64,000 nucleotides of DNA from Ulva prolifera (Eukaryota > Chlorophyta > Ulvophyceae > Ulvales > Ulvaceae), in assembly GCA_023078555.1 (NCBI GenBank), contig CM041200.1, forward strand, positions 3,934,936 through 3,998,935. Direction: 5' to 3'. How positions within the stretch are numbered: the stretch's first letter is position 1; each line of letters starts with the position of its first letter. The notes below the pieces were generated by a model. The model was not told the origin of the DNA and made no database searches. It saw only the letters and a program-made list of their open reading frames with translations. Positions 11,144 through 23,581 of the stretch are shown piece after piece. Made by a program: the position numbers and the translations under genes.

Positions 11144-12669
11144 CGTGTTCCAGTCGTAGCAGTTGCTATGATGGTATTGCCACAGCGTGCCTGTCTGCAT
11201 GATGGGCTCATGTGAGCAGCATTTGACGGGTGTTTGGAAGAGGCGGTGTGATGTGCGGGTGGCGATGTGGCAGGTGTGTGTTGTTCGTGAGTCCAGTGTA
11301 TTGTCCATGTTGATGCTGAGTTCAGGTGTCAGACCTGACTCGTATCAACATTGGTCGAGTGTTGCTAGCCAGTCACTTGCGTGAGGACCTCAAGCTGAGA
11401 GTCATTTTGCCGCATGATGATTGCTGATGCCGGATGAGACGTGGTGTAACACAGCTGAAACTGTCTTGTAGGCTTCATGTCCGTTTGGAAATGAAGACAC
11501 CTTTACCAGTTTGCTATGAACCCATGTTCCTCGTTATGATGCTTGTCATCTATCAGCACGATTGAAGCCCAGCACTGATGCACGAGTATCTTGGCTACAT
11601 GCTGTAGCAGCGGAGTGGCACTCCACACACTACACCGTAGCTGGGACTTGGTCATTGGATCGATCGGGCTGTGGGTTTTATTGATGCGTCATGTATGTAA
11701 GCTGTTGATGCAGATCGCTCTGCACTCAGCTAGACCCGCGCCCGGTGGGGTCTCAGCATTAGTCGGTTGCAGCACTGAGTGAACCTCAGCAGTTCTGTAC
11801 AGCATTTGGTTAGGGAAATGCTGTGCTGTCGTTGGATTTTCATCAGCGGTCACAACATCCACATTATTCCCCATCCCGACTCGTCTTCACAGAATGCCTG
11901 CAGTGGTCCTGTGCAAACCGGCGAGCGGGTGCATCTGGCAGACCTGCTGCTTCTGGGAGTGCTGAAAGCCACTTGAGCGACAGTGTATCACATAACCACC
12001 AGAATGTTTGATGTCCATCACGTCGGGTCTGCAAGCTCTGCCCGCTGCGATGTGATTGCATGACTTGCTCTGGCTGGATAAGCATGCACATCTGCCGAGT
12101 CCATCGTTTTCAACCTGACAGCTGCATGGCTTCTACTCATGTTCTATCACTTACGCCGTCAGCCACCGGAAAGTGCGTCGTGGTGCAGAAGCATGGCTCT
12201 ACAGAAAGCACCATGCAGAACCAAGAGATATTTCCAAGAGCACGTGGTTGAGGAGTGCGTGAACGGGGTGTAAACTGGGGCTCGCGCCCTGTATATGCAT
12301 GGAGATCCCACTGTGCCCAAATGCCTGGATGCCACGCGTTCAGCCTCAAAGACCACGCAATCAAGGAGCTACCACAGGCACCCTACACAGGCAGTGCTAA
12401 TTCACAACTCGGTTGCAATCGTTACACAGCCCGAGTGACAGGTGCAATCACCAACTCAATGCCAGGCGATAGATTCACCCAGGTGGGGCACACAACCCCA
12501 GACACATCAACGCATTTGCAATAATTTAGCATACACGACCGCCACACCACCTGCGTGGATGCCCCACGGCCCTGCGAGGGTGACAAACTGTCTGGGTGCT
12601 GTCAGCTGGGCCGACCGCACATGCGCCGGTGCCTGCTGGGGCACGGCAGTCACAGCCAGGGCTGCACCC
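11144..12669. other. Gap between convergent iminopeptidase and GWD
   Basis: Both flanking genes end here, so the 1.5 kb should contain two 3' untranslated regions. Open frames are short and overlapping, and none shows a recognisable domain or phase-compatible splice pattern. I see no RNA gene or repeat. Confidence 0.4.
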
Positions 12670-15600
12670 TCAGACCTGCGGTCTGGCCTGCACAACATGC
12701 ACCTGCCCGTGGTGGTCCAGCACTCCCTCGACATCCTGGTCGCCTTCGCCGAGGCACAGCTCCACCTCAGCGGTCGCGAGCACCATCGCCAGCATCGCCG
12801 CCTCGACACCCGACAGCCCCCCCGCTTGCATGTCAGCGTTCCAAGCTGTGCCGTACGCCACTCCGGCCGTCGGGAAGCTGTCAAAGACGCCCGCCCCCGA
12901 AAACTCCTCCAGGTCTTCCATGTTGGATGCTGACCTCGCAATGAGGCCGTAGAATGATTCGGCCGACCCATCCGTGCCACGCCTCTCCGGCGCCACGGCC
13001 CACAGCTTTCCGGGTGCGCTCTCCACCCGCACTGCACTCGCCGCGGCGGCCCGCACATCTTCCGGAAGCCCCTGTAGCCACTCCACTACACCAGCCGCGC
13101 CACCGGCCGCGGAGTCACCGCTGCCGAGGCAGCGCAGCGCCGGCGCCGCCGGCCCGCAGGCCGCCGGCCGCAGCACGCGCAGCAGCGCTTCCGCGTCGGC
13201 AGAGAACGCGAGCGGCTGGCCCGGCACGTTGCCCACGAGGCTCTCCCCGAGACCGACTACAGCCTCCACGTACACGCGCTTGCTGGCACCGTCGGCTCCA
13301 CCGCGGGGGTCGCTCGAGTGGCTGACAAACGCCATGCGTGCGTCCACCAGCGGCTGCAGCACGACCGACATGTGGATGCTCGAGAGGGGCGTGCCGAGCT
13401 GCCGGCTGGCGCGCTGCGCGCGCTGACCCCACTTGCTCGCCCACACCCACGCACTCGCCCTCAGCACCTCTGCGACGTCCTCCGCCGCCGCCTGCCCGCC
13501 CGTCATGCTCGTCACAGCAGCCTCCACCGCTCGTCGCATGTCCTCCGGCAGGTTGACCTGCGCACGCACACGCAGCTCTCAGTACAAATCGCAGCACAGC
13601 ACGCACAGCACACAAAGCATGCTTAGCACCAGATCCTTTGCCAAACCAGGTTGCGTTCTGTGCGGCCAGCTCCTGGCTGTTGCCGACGCAAACGACTTGC
13701 AGAGGCATGCGAGACTGGGGCCCACCTGCAGAAGCGCCGCCTCGGCGTCGGCTTCGCCGATGTCGCCGGCCAAGGCGGCAGCGATGCTGCTGTGCTCCGG
13801 CATGCGCAGCACGTAGTCCAGCGCGGCAAATGGCAGCGCCACCGCGGGGGGCACGCGGATGCCTGCTCCGAGGCTCCGCGACAGCTTCCACAAGTTGGTG
13901 CACTTGGAGCCGACGTGCTCGTCCATCCCGTCCCCTGACGCCACAACCCACCTACACGGCAACAGACCCATGGCAGGCGTTCTGGCACACCTCACGCCAG
14001 ACCCCATCGTTGCTTCCATGCTGGCTGCAGCGCAGACCCTGAGCACCCCGCTGCGTACCCGACGCAGTGGCATGACGGCCGCGCTACAGGGGCAGATCAA
14101 AAGCAGTAACGCATGCAAGCGGAGGGCCTCAGGAGGCAGGGCCACACCGGTCACTGTCCAGGGCCGGGGCCTTCACGACCGGCGCCCCCGCCGGCTGCTT
14201 CTGTGGCGCCTGGGCAGGGGCCTCCACCGCGCCGCCGTGGTGCGGCACGCACACCACCTCATCGCCATGCATGCGCAGCTGCACCCACCGCCCCGCGCAG
14301 TCCGCGGCGATTGCGTCGAGCGCGGCACCGTCGGAGCAGCACGCGACAAAGGCGCCGGTGGCGCGCGCCCGCAGCGCGGCGTGGCTCAGCACGTCGATCT
14401 GCTGCCGGCATAGCACCGCCACGCACCCCTGGGGCAGGTCCTCGTCTCCGCCAACCTGCACCCCAGCCACATTGCGAGCCTGGGTACTGAGTGTTGACCA
14501 CTCAAGCGGGACCGGGACAGTTCATGGCTGAACACGAAAGAAGGCACACAGCACAAGAGTCCAACGACCCCGTCTTCTGACGCTGGCTGCCGGGCAGTGA
14601 CGGAGGCAGGTTTGAAGAGCATGCGTGCCTGGGAGCTCGTTGTGCCTCACGCTCCCGGACACTCTGCCGGCAGACTCCCAGGTACGGCGAGCACCCTCCC
14701 CGCAGGCGTCAGCGCTGCGAGGCGATGGGACGCACGCAACCGCGAGCTATCAGAGAGGACAAAGCGATGGCACCAAGGCAATGTGGAGGGGGCGGAGCGT
14801 CCGCACCTGGTCCACCACGAGCACCGTCGCCTCCTGGTACACCTCGTTTTGCACAGCCTCCAGTGAGCGCTCCACACGCAGGCGGCCGCTGACGGCCGGC
14901 GCCTCCATAGCTGCAATGAGCCGCCACGTGCTGCCGCCGAGGTGGCGGCGCAGGCGCGGCTCGATCGCGGCCGCAAGCTGCGCTGCCGGCGCGTCCGGCA
15001 TCGCGCGGATCGAGTCCTCGAGCGCCACTGCCGCTGCCTGCTGGTCCATTTTGAGCGCCGAGGCCAGGGCGGAGCACGTCGGCTGCATGTACTGCAGCGT
15101 CCTGCACCACATAATCATGTGGCTACAGTGTGCTGCGCTCCTCCAGCGCACGAGCGGAGTCCGAGCCGTCTCCAGTTGTGCACAACACAACGACTTCCGT
15201 TCCTGCATTCTGCCCACATCACGGGCGCGTGCAGGAGGAGCACGCAACTGGGAGGCTCAGGCGGGCGCACCGTGAGCTGTCGTGTGTGATGACGACGGAC
15301 AGGCGCAGCATGCAGGCCAGCAGCACGTGCAGCGCCCACGTCGCCGCGCGCGCCTCGTCCGCGGGGGCAGCGCCGGCGAGCGCCTGGGCGGCGGCGGCGA
15401 GGTCGTCACAGCACGCGGCCGCCTGCGCGTTGTCCGCCTGCAGCAGAGCGTAGTTCTCTGCCGCGCCCCCAAACAGCTGCACCAACACGGTGGCCTCCTC
15501 TGCCGTCACCTCGCCTGCATGCATGAGCTGAAGCCTCACCACGGCACGGTACTGCGTGATCACAAGGCTTCCTCCCGTGCCCGGGAGCAGGCAGGCGGGT

Positions 15601-18600
15601 CCGACGTGCAGCTGACACATGCATAGACCACTACCAGGGGCATGGTTGGACAAAGCGTTTTTTTGGCATTGCGAGCTTTTCGGGGATACACGGCGGCTGC
15701 CTCATTCCTCGTTGCTGATGCTTGGTCGTATCGCCGGCCCAGCACGTCCATGCAAGAGCCTGCACCAGGGAGCAGGGCGTTGACAGCACGCCACCGTCTG
15801 ACGGAACGACTCTGCCCGCTCGTGGCTCACACTCCAGCAGCAGAGTGCACAGCGTGGTGGTACGGCAGCAAATCAATCGAGGCCACGCGAGGCGGTGCCG
15901 TGCAGAGAAACGCACGGCCAGACGCAAAGGTGGCGTCCAGGAACGCGGAGAGATCGTCCAGGCTGCCCTCGAGGACCGTGCGGGCGTGCGTCGCGAGTGC
16001 GATGTCCAGGAACAGAACGTCCCGCGCCCGGTCCCCCGCGCCGCCGGCTGCTTGTAGGTACGCCGCACACATGCGCCGCGCAGTCATCGCCAGCTGCAGC
16101 CGCCTGCACGCCTGCACCCCAAGCACCCAATACTGCAGCACTCCACTGCCGGCATCGTGCGACAGCGGTCCCAAAGCCGCTGCGGCGATGCCTGGTGTGC
16201 AACACAAACGGCTGCTCGAGCAGCGATCCCGAGCTGCGACCCCACCAGGAAGCTACATGCCTCAGACGCGGGCATGGCTGTTACTCAGTAGCCGTGAAGA
16301 CAAGGCGCACAATGCGAATGGGGTCACGCATGCTGACCGTTCCTGAGTGCCTATGATGCAGTGGCAGGGCTGGATTTGCCGTGACAACGCGCAGCATCTT
16401 GTATATGGCCACGTGCTGACGCTCGTGTGAAGTGCCTGCGCTGCTTTTGAACCATACGAAACATCGACCACAAGAGAGAAGCACATGCGGGCCGCCATCT
16501 TGTTGTGGCGTGGCATGCAGCGTGGCATGCAGCAGGGCACACGAGGGCAGGCTCACCGTTTGCATCGCAGTGCAGCTCCCTTGGTCGCCAGGGCCACCGC
16601 CGCGGCGGCTGGCCGTGCTGCCCTCGCTCTCGACAGCCGCCGGGCTGCCAGCAGTCGCCGAGCCCGCATCGGAGGCCTCGTCACTGCTGCCTGACTGCCC
16701 CTGCTGCAGCAGCAGGAGGGCTTGAATCACCTCACGCAGCTCATCTGTCGGCATGCCCTCCACCGGCTCCACATGCACACTGCGGCCCTTCCGCTTCACC
16801 TGCGCCACACCATTCAAGAATCACCGCTGCACCTTCTGTGCTTGCAGGCCCGACGCCATGCGCTGGGCTATGCCAAGGCACCGCATCTTCCCATCATCAC
16901 CCGGAAAAAAAGGCCGATCTTCAGCTGCGCCGCCGGTGCAACGCTCGCTCTCGCAGCGGACTAGACAGCACTGGGTGGATGAAACCTGGGGCAGAGGCGT
17001 GCACATGAGGAGCAGTCGCTGTGCACATGGTCTACCTTGGCGACGCGAGCTGTGCACATGAGCATCCGCGACTCAGCGCATGGTCCGCTTTGGCGACGCG
17101 AGCCGTGCCAAGGAAGAGAGAGCGGCGGCGCACCTGAGAGTATCCCAGCACGGACAGCGCAGCGGCGTGGAGGTCGTGGCCGCCGTGCACAGCGCACAGC
17201 GTGACGAGGTACGCCTGCAGGTCGCGCCGCAGCTGCGGCACCTGCGCCGTGGAGAAGGAGGGCTCCTGAGTGATGGAGCGGTCGTAGGCGGCCAGGCGCG
17301 CCGCGTCGATGCCCGCGCCGCGCAGCGACTCCCAGTACGCCGCAATGTCCAGCCCGCTGCACGCCACGGACGGTGGTTGGTGGTGAGTTGGATGGGGCAG
17401 TCTTGCAGCCGCACCGCGCATCCAGCTCAAGAGGCCGCGCTTGATAGGCCTCGCTGTTGAGACAAAACGACTGTGACCATTTCACGCGTGTGCCAGGGTG
17501 GCTCCGGAGTTCCAGATATTACAGCATAGGTATCCGAGGGATGACGAACGGAGCTGCCAGGCGGCGAGAAAGAGCGACTCCATGTGCCGCCATCGCAGCT
17601 TTCAGCACAGGGGCCCCAGGACACCAGCAGCATTTGTTGCAGCTGGAAGAGGCGGCTGAGAGCACCCCGGGCCAGAGGGCGGTGTTGCATGCATGGGCCG
17701 GCAGGGGGCGCGCCTGTCGAGGTAGGCGAGGAGGGCGCGGCAGATGGCGACGTCGTCGGGGCTCGTGTTGTTGTGCAGCTTCTGGTGCCACTGCTCCATC
17801 ATGCCGCCCTTGCAGTGGTTGCGGCTCTGGATCGAGAGGATCTCGTCGCGGATGCGCTGGCCCTGGTTGCCGTCGCCGCCGCGGCCGACCGACCCGAGCG
17901 CGAGCGTCACCACCTTGCGCGCCCATGGGCTGCACACACGCGCCCGCCTCACCGATACGCCCAGCCACCCAAGGAGAAAGGTGCGCTTGTATAACGGTAT
18001 AACAGGTTCCCCTGACGGCGGCACTGCTCCTGTGCATGCATCAATGCCAGGAATGAGCTTCTGCTGCTGCTGGCCAGTGACCACCGCAGGTTGCGACCGC
18101 AATGGGCCCATATCAAACACAGACTTTGCGAATGCTCAGACTAGGAGACAGAACATGTATCTAGCCACCCAACGTCAAACTAGCAGAGCACGTGCCGCTG
18201 TGTGTGGGCCATCGCAGGGCTCGCTGTGGCAGATTGTGCGCAGGGGGTTGCAAATCGCCATGCATGCGTACCATGCAAGCCAGATGTCAGTGAGCGCAGA
18301 CGTGAGCTTCTCCTGCGCCGCCGAGATCTCGCGCGGCTTGACGTTGTAGTTGTGGTTCCACACGAGCAGCCGCGCCGCGGCCAGGCGCAGCCACAGCGCA
18401 CACGCCAGCAGCTTGCTCTCCTCGTGGCCCGCCTGCAGCAGCACCGACGGCTGCCGCGGCGGCGCCGCAGCCGGGCCGGCGGCGCGCGCGGCCGCCACGG
18501 CCGCCGCGACCGCCGCCTCGGCGTCGCTGTTGCTCGGCAGCGCCACGCCCCTCACGAACGACGCCGCGATGTCGAACCTGCACGACGCGCGCTACGCTGA

Positions 18601-20513
18601 CCGGATGAATCATAGATGAAGATACAGCGGCGAGGTCAGGCGCGTGGCAGTTGTCCACGACATCACGTTCACCTAGCTGAGGCGCCCAGGGTGGTGAGGC
18701 ATGGGGGAGGCAGCACCTGTGCATGAGCGAGCGCTGAGCGTCGTGCTCCGCACCCTGGATGCTGCCGACCTGGCCGTGGTCGACCTCGTCCGGCCACGCC
18801 AGCGGCGCGTGCGGCGACAGCCACGGGTTGACTGCGCGATCCAGTGTCGCCTCCGCCGCGAGGACGGCGCCGGGCGCGGGCGGCGGCGGCGGCAGCGCGC
18901 GCAGCTGCCGCTCGCGGGCAGCAGTCAGGCCATGCAGCAGGTTCGCCTCGGCCCAGGGGTCCTCCTTGTCCTTGGTGCGCATCGGCTCCGCCGGTGCCTC
19001 CTCCTCGGCCTCTCCTTCACACAACACCAGTCGTGTGTATGCATGATGCCCATGGGAGGTCCCGCACAGTGGCGGCCACACTGGTGGCTACACGGCATCG
19101 TGCTCAGTGCGCTCCACACATGCCGCGCTGTGGCCATGGCCCTCGGGTCCGCTAGGAGCGAGGAGTTCGGCAGTGCAGCGCATGCAGAATGTGCTGACTA
19201 GGCCCATGCGCACAGACAACGGCCATGAAGGGGCTCCGCATGTGCCGTTTGAGGGGACCACGGGCAAGGCAGCGCAGAGCGGCGGGTACGGCGCTCTGCG
19301 GCGAGTGGCATGCATGACGCGGAAGCGAGTTGTTCTGCTTCCCACCTGACTTGGCCGATCCGCGATGCATGTGGAACTTCACAGGCGGTGGGTACGGGCG
19401 AGTGGATATGGACAGACGAGCGGGTGAGTACATCAGTCAGTGAATGCTTGCTGGGCGGGGCGCACCGTCGCTGTCGCTGGCAGCATGTATGGCTTTTGCA
19501 AAGCTGGACCGGATGGAGAGGTTCCTGCCCGTGTCTGGATCGCCAAACCACAAGTGCTTCTTTCCCGAGGGCCACCTCCACTTGAACGCCATGCCATTGC
19601 GTTTCGGAAGGGACCCACGCCAGGGCAGGTCAATCACGACCGAGTACACAGGCACGTCCTCTGTGCCAATTCGGATCTCCTCTGCCTCAACACTCTCTGT
19701 GCCCCAGGCCCCTGGCCCCACGTCCCATGAGGACGGTGGCTGCGTGTTCCAGCCAGGTGGGGGCTCGTGCCAGGATGTGTGGCCAGAAGACGCAACACCC
19801 CAGATCAAGGATGGCTTGACTTCTTGGAGGCGGCCTGCTGCCTTCGGCAGGCACACAACGAAAGCCATCCGGATGCGCTTGCGATCGTCCTGGCTGTACG
19901 GTTGCAACGCCACGGCCCAGGAGGCCAGCTCGTCACCGTCAGCTCGCGCTTCACCTGTGGTCACAGCCACGGCAGCATCTGCGTAGCAAGGTCACGCTAA
20001 GACACAGGCGGGGAAGCGCCTGAGATGAGGTGGAAGACTTGCAGTTGTGGAATCGAGGCTAGGTGGGCGGCGAAACTTGCTGCTGCGGCGGGCGCACCTT
20101 TGTCGCTTCCGAGAGCGTAGCGGGAAGCGTTCGCCAGACGCTGCTCCCAGCTCTTGGCTGCAAGATCAGAGCTCAAACCAGATCCACTTTGGAGCTCTGA
20201 TATCATCTCTTGGATGAACTCGAGTTCCCGGCGTTTCGCGTTCGCATCCCTGTTTCGCAAGTCCCTTTTTGTCATAGTACTTGAGACGAGCGGCGGTGGC
20301 AGGTAGGCAACGGGATCGCCGCCGAGAGACGAATTCACACCATTCGGTTGCCTTCCCCAGGCTCTCATTTGTGCGGATGCTGTCCAGTAGCGCCGTACGT
20401 TGACTCAGTAGCTCAGCCAACGACTTGCCCGATTTTGTGGTGACGCGCGCTCTCAGCTGCGCTGCACGACTGGAGCAAGATTTGCTTGAAATTCGGCATT
20501 TTGAGCCAAGCAT
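12670..20513 (-). CDS. GWD: Alpha-glucan, water dikinase (GWD/R1), chloroplast
   Basis: About fourteen exons on the minus strand: 20513..20341, 20279..20020, 19978..19466, 19014..18717, 18577..18272, 17929..17714, 17356..17134, 16799..16557, 16111..15887, about 15514 or 15497..15271, 15101..14807, 14455..14148, 13951..13726 and 13557..12670. Together they give about 1,465 residues, the family length. GWD phosphorylates starch glucosyl units at C6 using ATP and water, starting starch breakdown. The first residues (MLGSKCRISSKSCSSRAAQL) look like a transit peptide. Exon 3 has a CBM45-like starch-binding module (LIWGVASSG, GMAFKWRW). Exon 6 carries the hallmark WHQKLHNNTSPDDV after GRGGDGNQGQRIRDEIL. 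Exon 12 has DVLSHAALRAR, whose His (about residue 1018) carries the phosphate. The last exon is the PPDK-like nucleotide-binding domain (VVGLGESLVGNVPG, SNMEDLEEFSGAG, VHVVQARPQ). Only one CBM45 is clear, whereas plants have two. Introns after exons 2 and 6 seem to use GC donors. The exon 9/10 joint and the small 5' introns are the least certain. Confidence 0.92.
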
Positions 20514-21255
20514 GGCGCTTTGCGATCGCGTTACGGCGCTGCGTATGACAACGGAGAGCTTCAGGAAGACCTCAGGTCTCAAGAACTATCTGAGAGCAAG
20601 CATACAGCAGACAAACAGACTTCACCCACTAACGCTATGAAAAAGTATAATGTATGACTGACCGAGTATCACCCGATTCAATGTATGTCTCTCGCGAGGC
20701 TGCACGGAGGACCTCCTGCTTGAGCCATATGCCATGCACAGGTGCACGTGCTCACTTGCCGCTTTTGAGAGGAATGTACACATCACGCATAGCAAATGGC
20801 AGTTGCAGTGTGTCAGAGAGGCTGCATCGCGTTGCAAGTTCGATGGGCGCCGCAGCCCCATTTTTGCCGCTCCGATATGCCGTACCAAGCTCGGGACAAA
20901 GTCGCACTCAACGCCACGCACGGGGACCTGACACAAGCTCGACAGCACCCAGTGATCTTGATGTTATTTTGCACACCGTGCAAGTGGCGGGGACATCACT
21001 TGTATCCCAGAACTTTAGTATTGAGGATGTGGCCAGAGCGGTTGCAATTCACGCTCCGACAATGGCGCTAGTTGTCTCGGGGCGAGGTGCACAACAGTGA
21101 GGCCATCCTGAGCTGCATGCGATGGCTTGTTTGAGACCTTCTGTCGCTTCTGTATCTGTATCTAGCTGCTGCGGTCTAGGTGCAAGCTACGCTGCACACG
21201 CTCCGTCGTTGCGGCACTGAATCGCTATTCGCTACTGAGAAAAGCTCGAGTCACA
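20514..21255. promoter_or_regulatory. Divergent intergenic region GWD / 21.3 kb gene
   Basis: GWD begins leftward at 20513 and the next gene rightward at 21256. The 740 bases hold no convincing exon. It is the likely control region for both genes. No clear TATA box or known motif stands out. Confidence 0.35.
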
Positions 21256-22292
21256 ATGCCTGTGCGACAACCGACGGGAAAGCTTCGAAAAGGGAAGAAG
21301 AAGTTAGTGAAAGGACCAGACTCTCGTGTTCGAGGCATTAAAACAGAGTCAGGGTGGGAGAACGCCCTGAAAGCATCGGATGGCCGATACCTCGTGGTTC
21401 ATATCATGTCGGTGCGTTTGTGACGGCAACATGCCTTCAATGTGGTGCTTCGGCGTGCCTTGGCCATGCAATGTCACCACAAAGCTCTTTGATGTGGCAT
21501 GGGCTCATGCGGCTATGATGGTCCATCGCGCTGCCCCATGGGCGACAGTTGATCACAGTGTCTGATGTGTGGCCTGCACCACCACAACATCTGCATTATG
21601 ACAGCTGATCTCGAGCCTTATTCATGTGCAGGACCCCGCATCAGTTGCGAGCGGCAACTTTCGAATGCAGTTCACAAGGATGTCGTCAGCGAAAGAGTAT
21701 GAGAACATGCTCTTCGCTGAGGCCTCCGTGAGCTGTTGCAAGGTAATGGAACTCTGCGGTCCTTCCGAACCGAGCTGCCTGCATGTGCAGGATCATGCGA
21801 ATGCTTCTACATCGCAGCTCCTGCCACAGAGTTCATATCTATCTACACATGTGTCACGTGAGCTCACATCTGGAACAGAATCAGTAAACTGCAGGCGCTG
21901 AAGGATCTGGTCAGGAAGCATGGCAACGGCAACTTCCCTCTGATCCTAGCTTTCTATAGACGTAAATGCATCCGGGTATGGATCTCAGCTCTGGACAGGC
22001 TTCTCTCCTGCGCGCTAGCTCTGCCGTTGCACTGAGCTGTGCACATCAACATGTTCCATTCTTGCACCTTACACCTTGTCCAAGTCTGCACGTGTCTGCC
22101 ACCCTTAAGCATTTGACTGTGCTGATGTAGCTCCAGTCCATCCTGTCCACATCACAGTGCCGCAGTGGCACGTTCCTCTCTCCATCTCGTCATGTCTCTG
22201 GTGTTGACTGCTGCGTCTCTTTTGACTTGGGCGGTGTTGGGGCTCCCACAGCCCCATGCCATCGTCGGACAGAGTGCGCGCCAAAGCAGTAG
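21256..22292 (+). CDS. Unknown small protein, multi-exon
   Basis: Three exons join in phase 0: 21256..21411, 21632..21742 and 21895..21975, with donors GTGCGT, GTAATG and GTATGG. A fourth (22158..22292, ending TAG) is possible but weaker. The protein starts with a strongly basic leader (MPVRQPTGKLRKGKKKL). A hydrophobic strand-like segment (GRYLVVHIM) follows, then a region with EYENMLFAEASVSCC and ALKDLVRKHGNGNFPLILAFYRR. Beta-strand then helix then FPLILAFYRR suggests a small alpha/beta fold, perhaps thioredoxin-like, but no CxxC site is present and I do not recognise the family. The basic start could be a nuclear or organelle signal. Length would be about 116 residues from three exons, or about 160 with the fourth. 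Confidence 0.45.
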
Positions 22293-22600
22293 TCGGACAG
22301 GGTCAAACGTGGGGCAGTGCTTGTAGTCGGTCAAGCCAGATGCCCCGGTGCCATCGGGTGTGCTCGGGGGCGCCTTTGGGGGGTTCTTCCAGTCTGCCAG
22401 GGCCGCAATGATAGAGCTTTCCAGTACGTTCCCAGTTGCCCTGCCACATTGCCTGACTCTGCAGTCTGTTGCGTGGCGTGGCTTGCTGTCCGTTAACGAC
22501 CAGGCGACACAGCTTCACATTTGCTGAAGCTGCATCTTCCATGAGCATAAGGGTTTGTTGAGAAAGAAACAGATAAGCATGAGCTCATCGTAGCCATGAG

Positions 22601-22876
22601 ATGGGGGGGCGTTCGTTGCGCAACCGGGCGCTGTTTGCAGAGGATGCACCGAAGCCTGGGCCATGGCGAAAGTGGTTGCTGCGGATCGCCGTGCTGCTCG
22701 TTGCCGCGGGGGGAACATCTGCTCTATTTGTCGCAAGGGCGAGGCAAGCACACATCGAGAGTGAAGCTGAGGCAGCGGCGCAGGCGGCTGATGATAGTGA
22801 GATGGCAGAGTTTGATGTTCGGGATGCGGAAGACTTCGCTGTAGACGATGAGGAGGACCCGCTCAGTCTACCTTGA
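22601..22876 (+). CDS. Small membrane protein with acidic tail, unknown
   Basis: An uninterrupted 91-codon frame runs from ATG 22601 to TGA 22876. The N-terminal 25 residues are basic (GGRSLRNR, PWRKW). One transmembrane helix follows (LLRIAVLLVAAGGTSALFVA, about residues 26-45) and then a strongly acidic, Ala/Glu/Asp-rich C-terminus. The charge pattern (positive before, negative after the helix) predicts N-terminus inside. No family is recognised. It could also be the last exon of a longer gene whose earlier exons lie in 22.3-22.6 kb, where nothing convincing is seen. Confidence 0.45.
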   Translation: MGGRSLRNRALFAEDAPKPGPWRKWLLRIAVLLVAAGGTSALFVARARQAHIESEAEAAAQAADDSEMAEFDVRDAEDFAVDDEEDPLSLP

Positions 22877-23581
22877 AGTACTTGTGATTCTGCAACATTA
22901 TGGCCTGTTTGGGATGCATCATCCTTCACAAATGATTTGCCTTTGCGTCAGGCACTTTGCATGCGGATCTCCTCCAGCAGACCTGGCCGCCACGGCTTTT
23001 TTACAGGCACCTGACATCGCCCCGCTGCAAGAACGAACACCTCTGCATGCGTGTGGGACATAGGAGCACGGGGCATGATGGCGTGGCACAAGATGGCCTG
23101 AGAAGGTATTCCTGGGGGTGCTCAAAGCAACTGGTGTGATGGGGGGTTTGCTTGCAGTGCCATAGACTGCTGGAACACTTGTTCCTGCTGTATGTAAACC
23201 AAGAAGGGTTTGTTCAAATGTGTGTAAGCTGGTTCATCCTTGTCGGCTCTGTCCTGCAGAAGTGGGTTAATTATGGTGGTGTGGCTCCATCTTCAAACAC
23301 TTCAACTATCAACATAACCATGAAATTGGCACGGGAGTCAGTGGCAGAGTCGTGATTTTCATAATCATTGGTGTATGCGTGCCTGAACTGGCCCAAGCAT
23401 GCTCTGCAGCCATAAAATCTCGAGTACTGTGCGTGCGCATGCATGCGCTGCGACGTGACTCAGAGTGCAGTTATGCGCTGTCGCGCGATCAGAGTCCATA
23501 CAGCAGCGTGACACACTTGAGATACAGGGCGCATGCGCACCGGGTTGCGTTGCCGTTGGCATCTCCGACAAGCCTGGCGCG
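22877..23581. other. Gap before the SLP phosphatase
   Basis: About 700 bases with no convincing gene. In frame with the phosphatase, translation stays open upstream to about 23465, so the true start could lie in an upstream exon that adds a targeting peptide. Confidence 0.35.

Noticed and set aside
12507-19581. Long plus-strand frames across the GWD region
   Set aside because: They are antisense to GWD exons, rich in Arg/Pro/Ala from GC-rich third positions, and contain none of the expected motifs.
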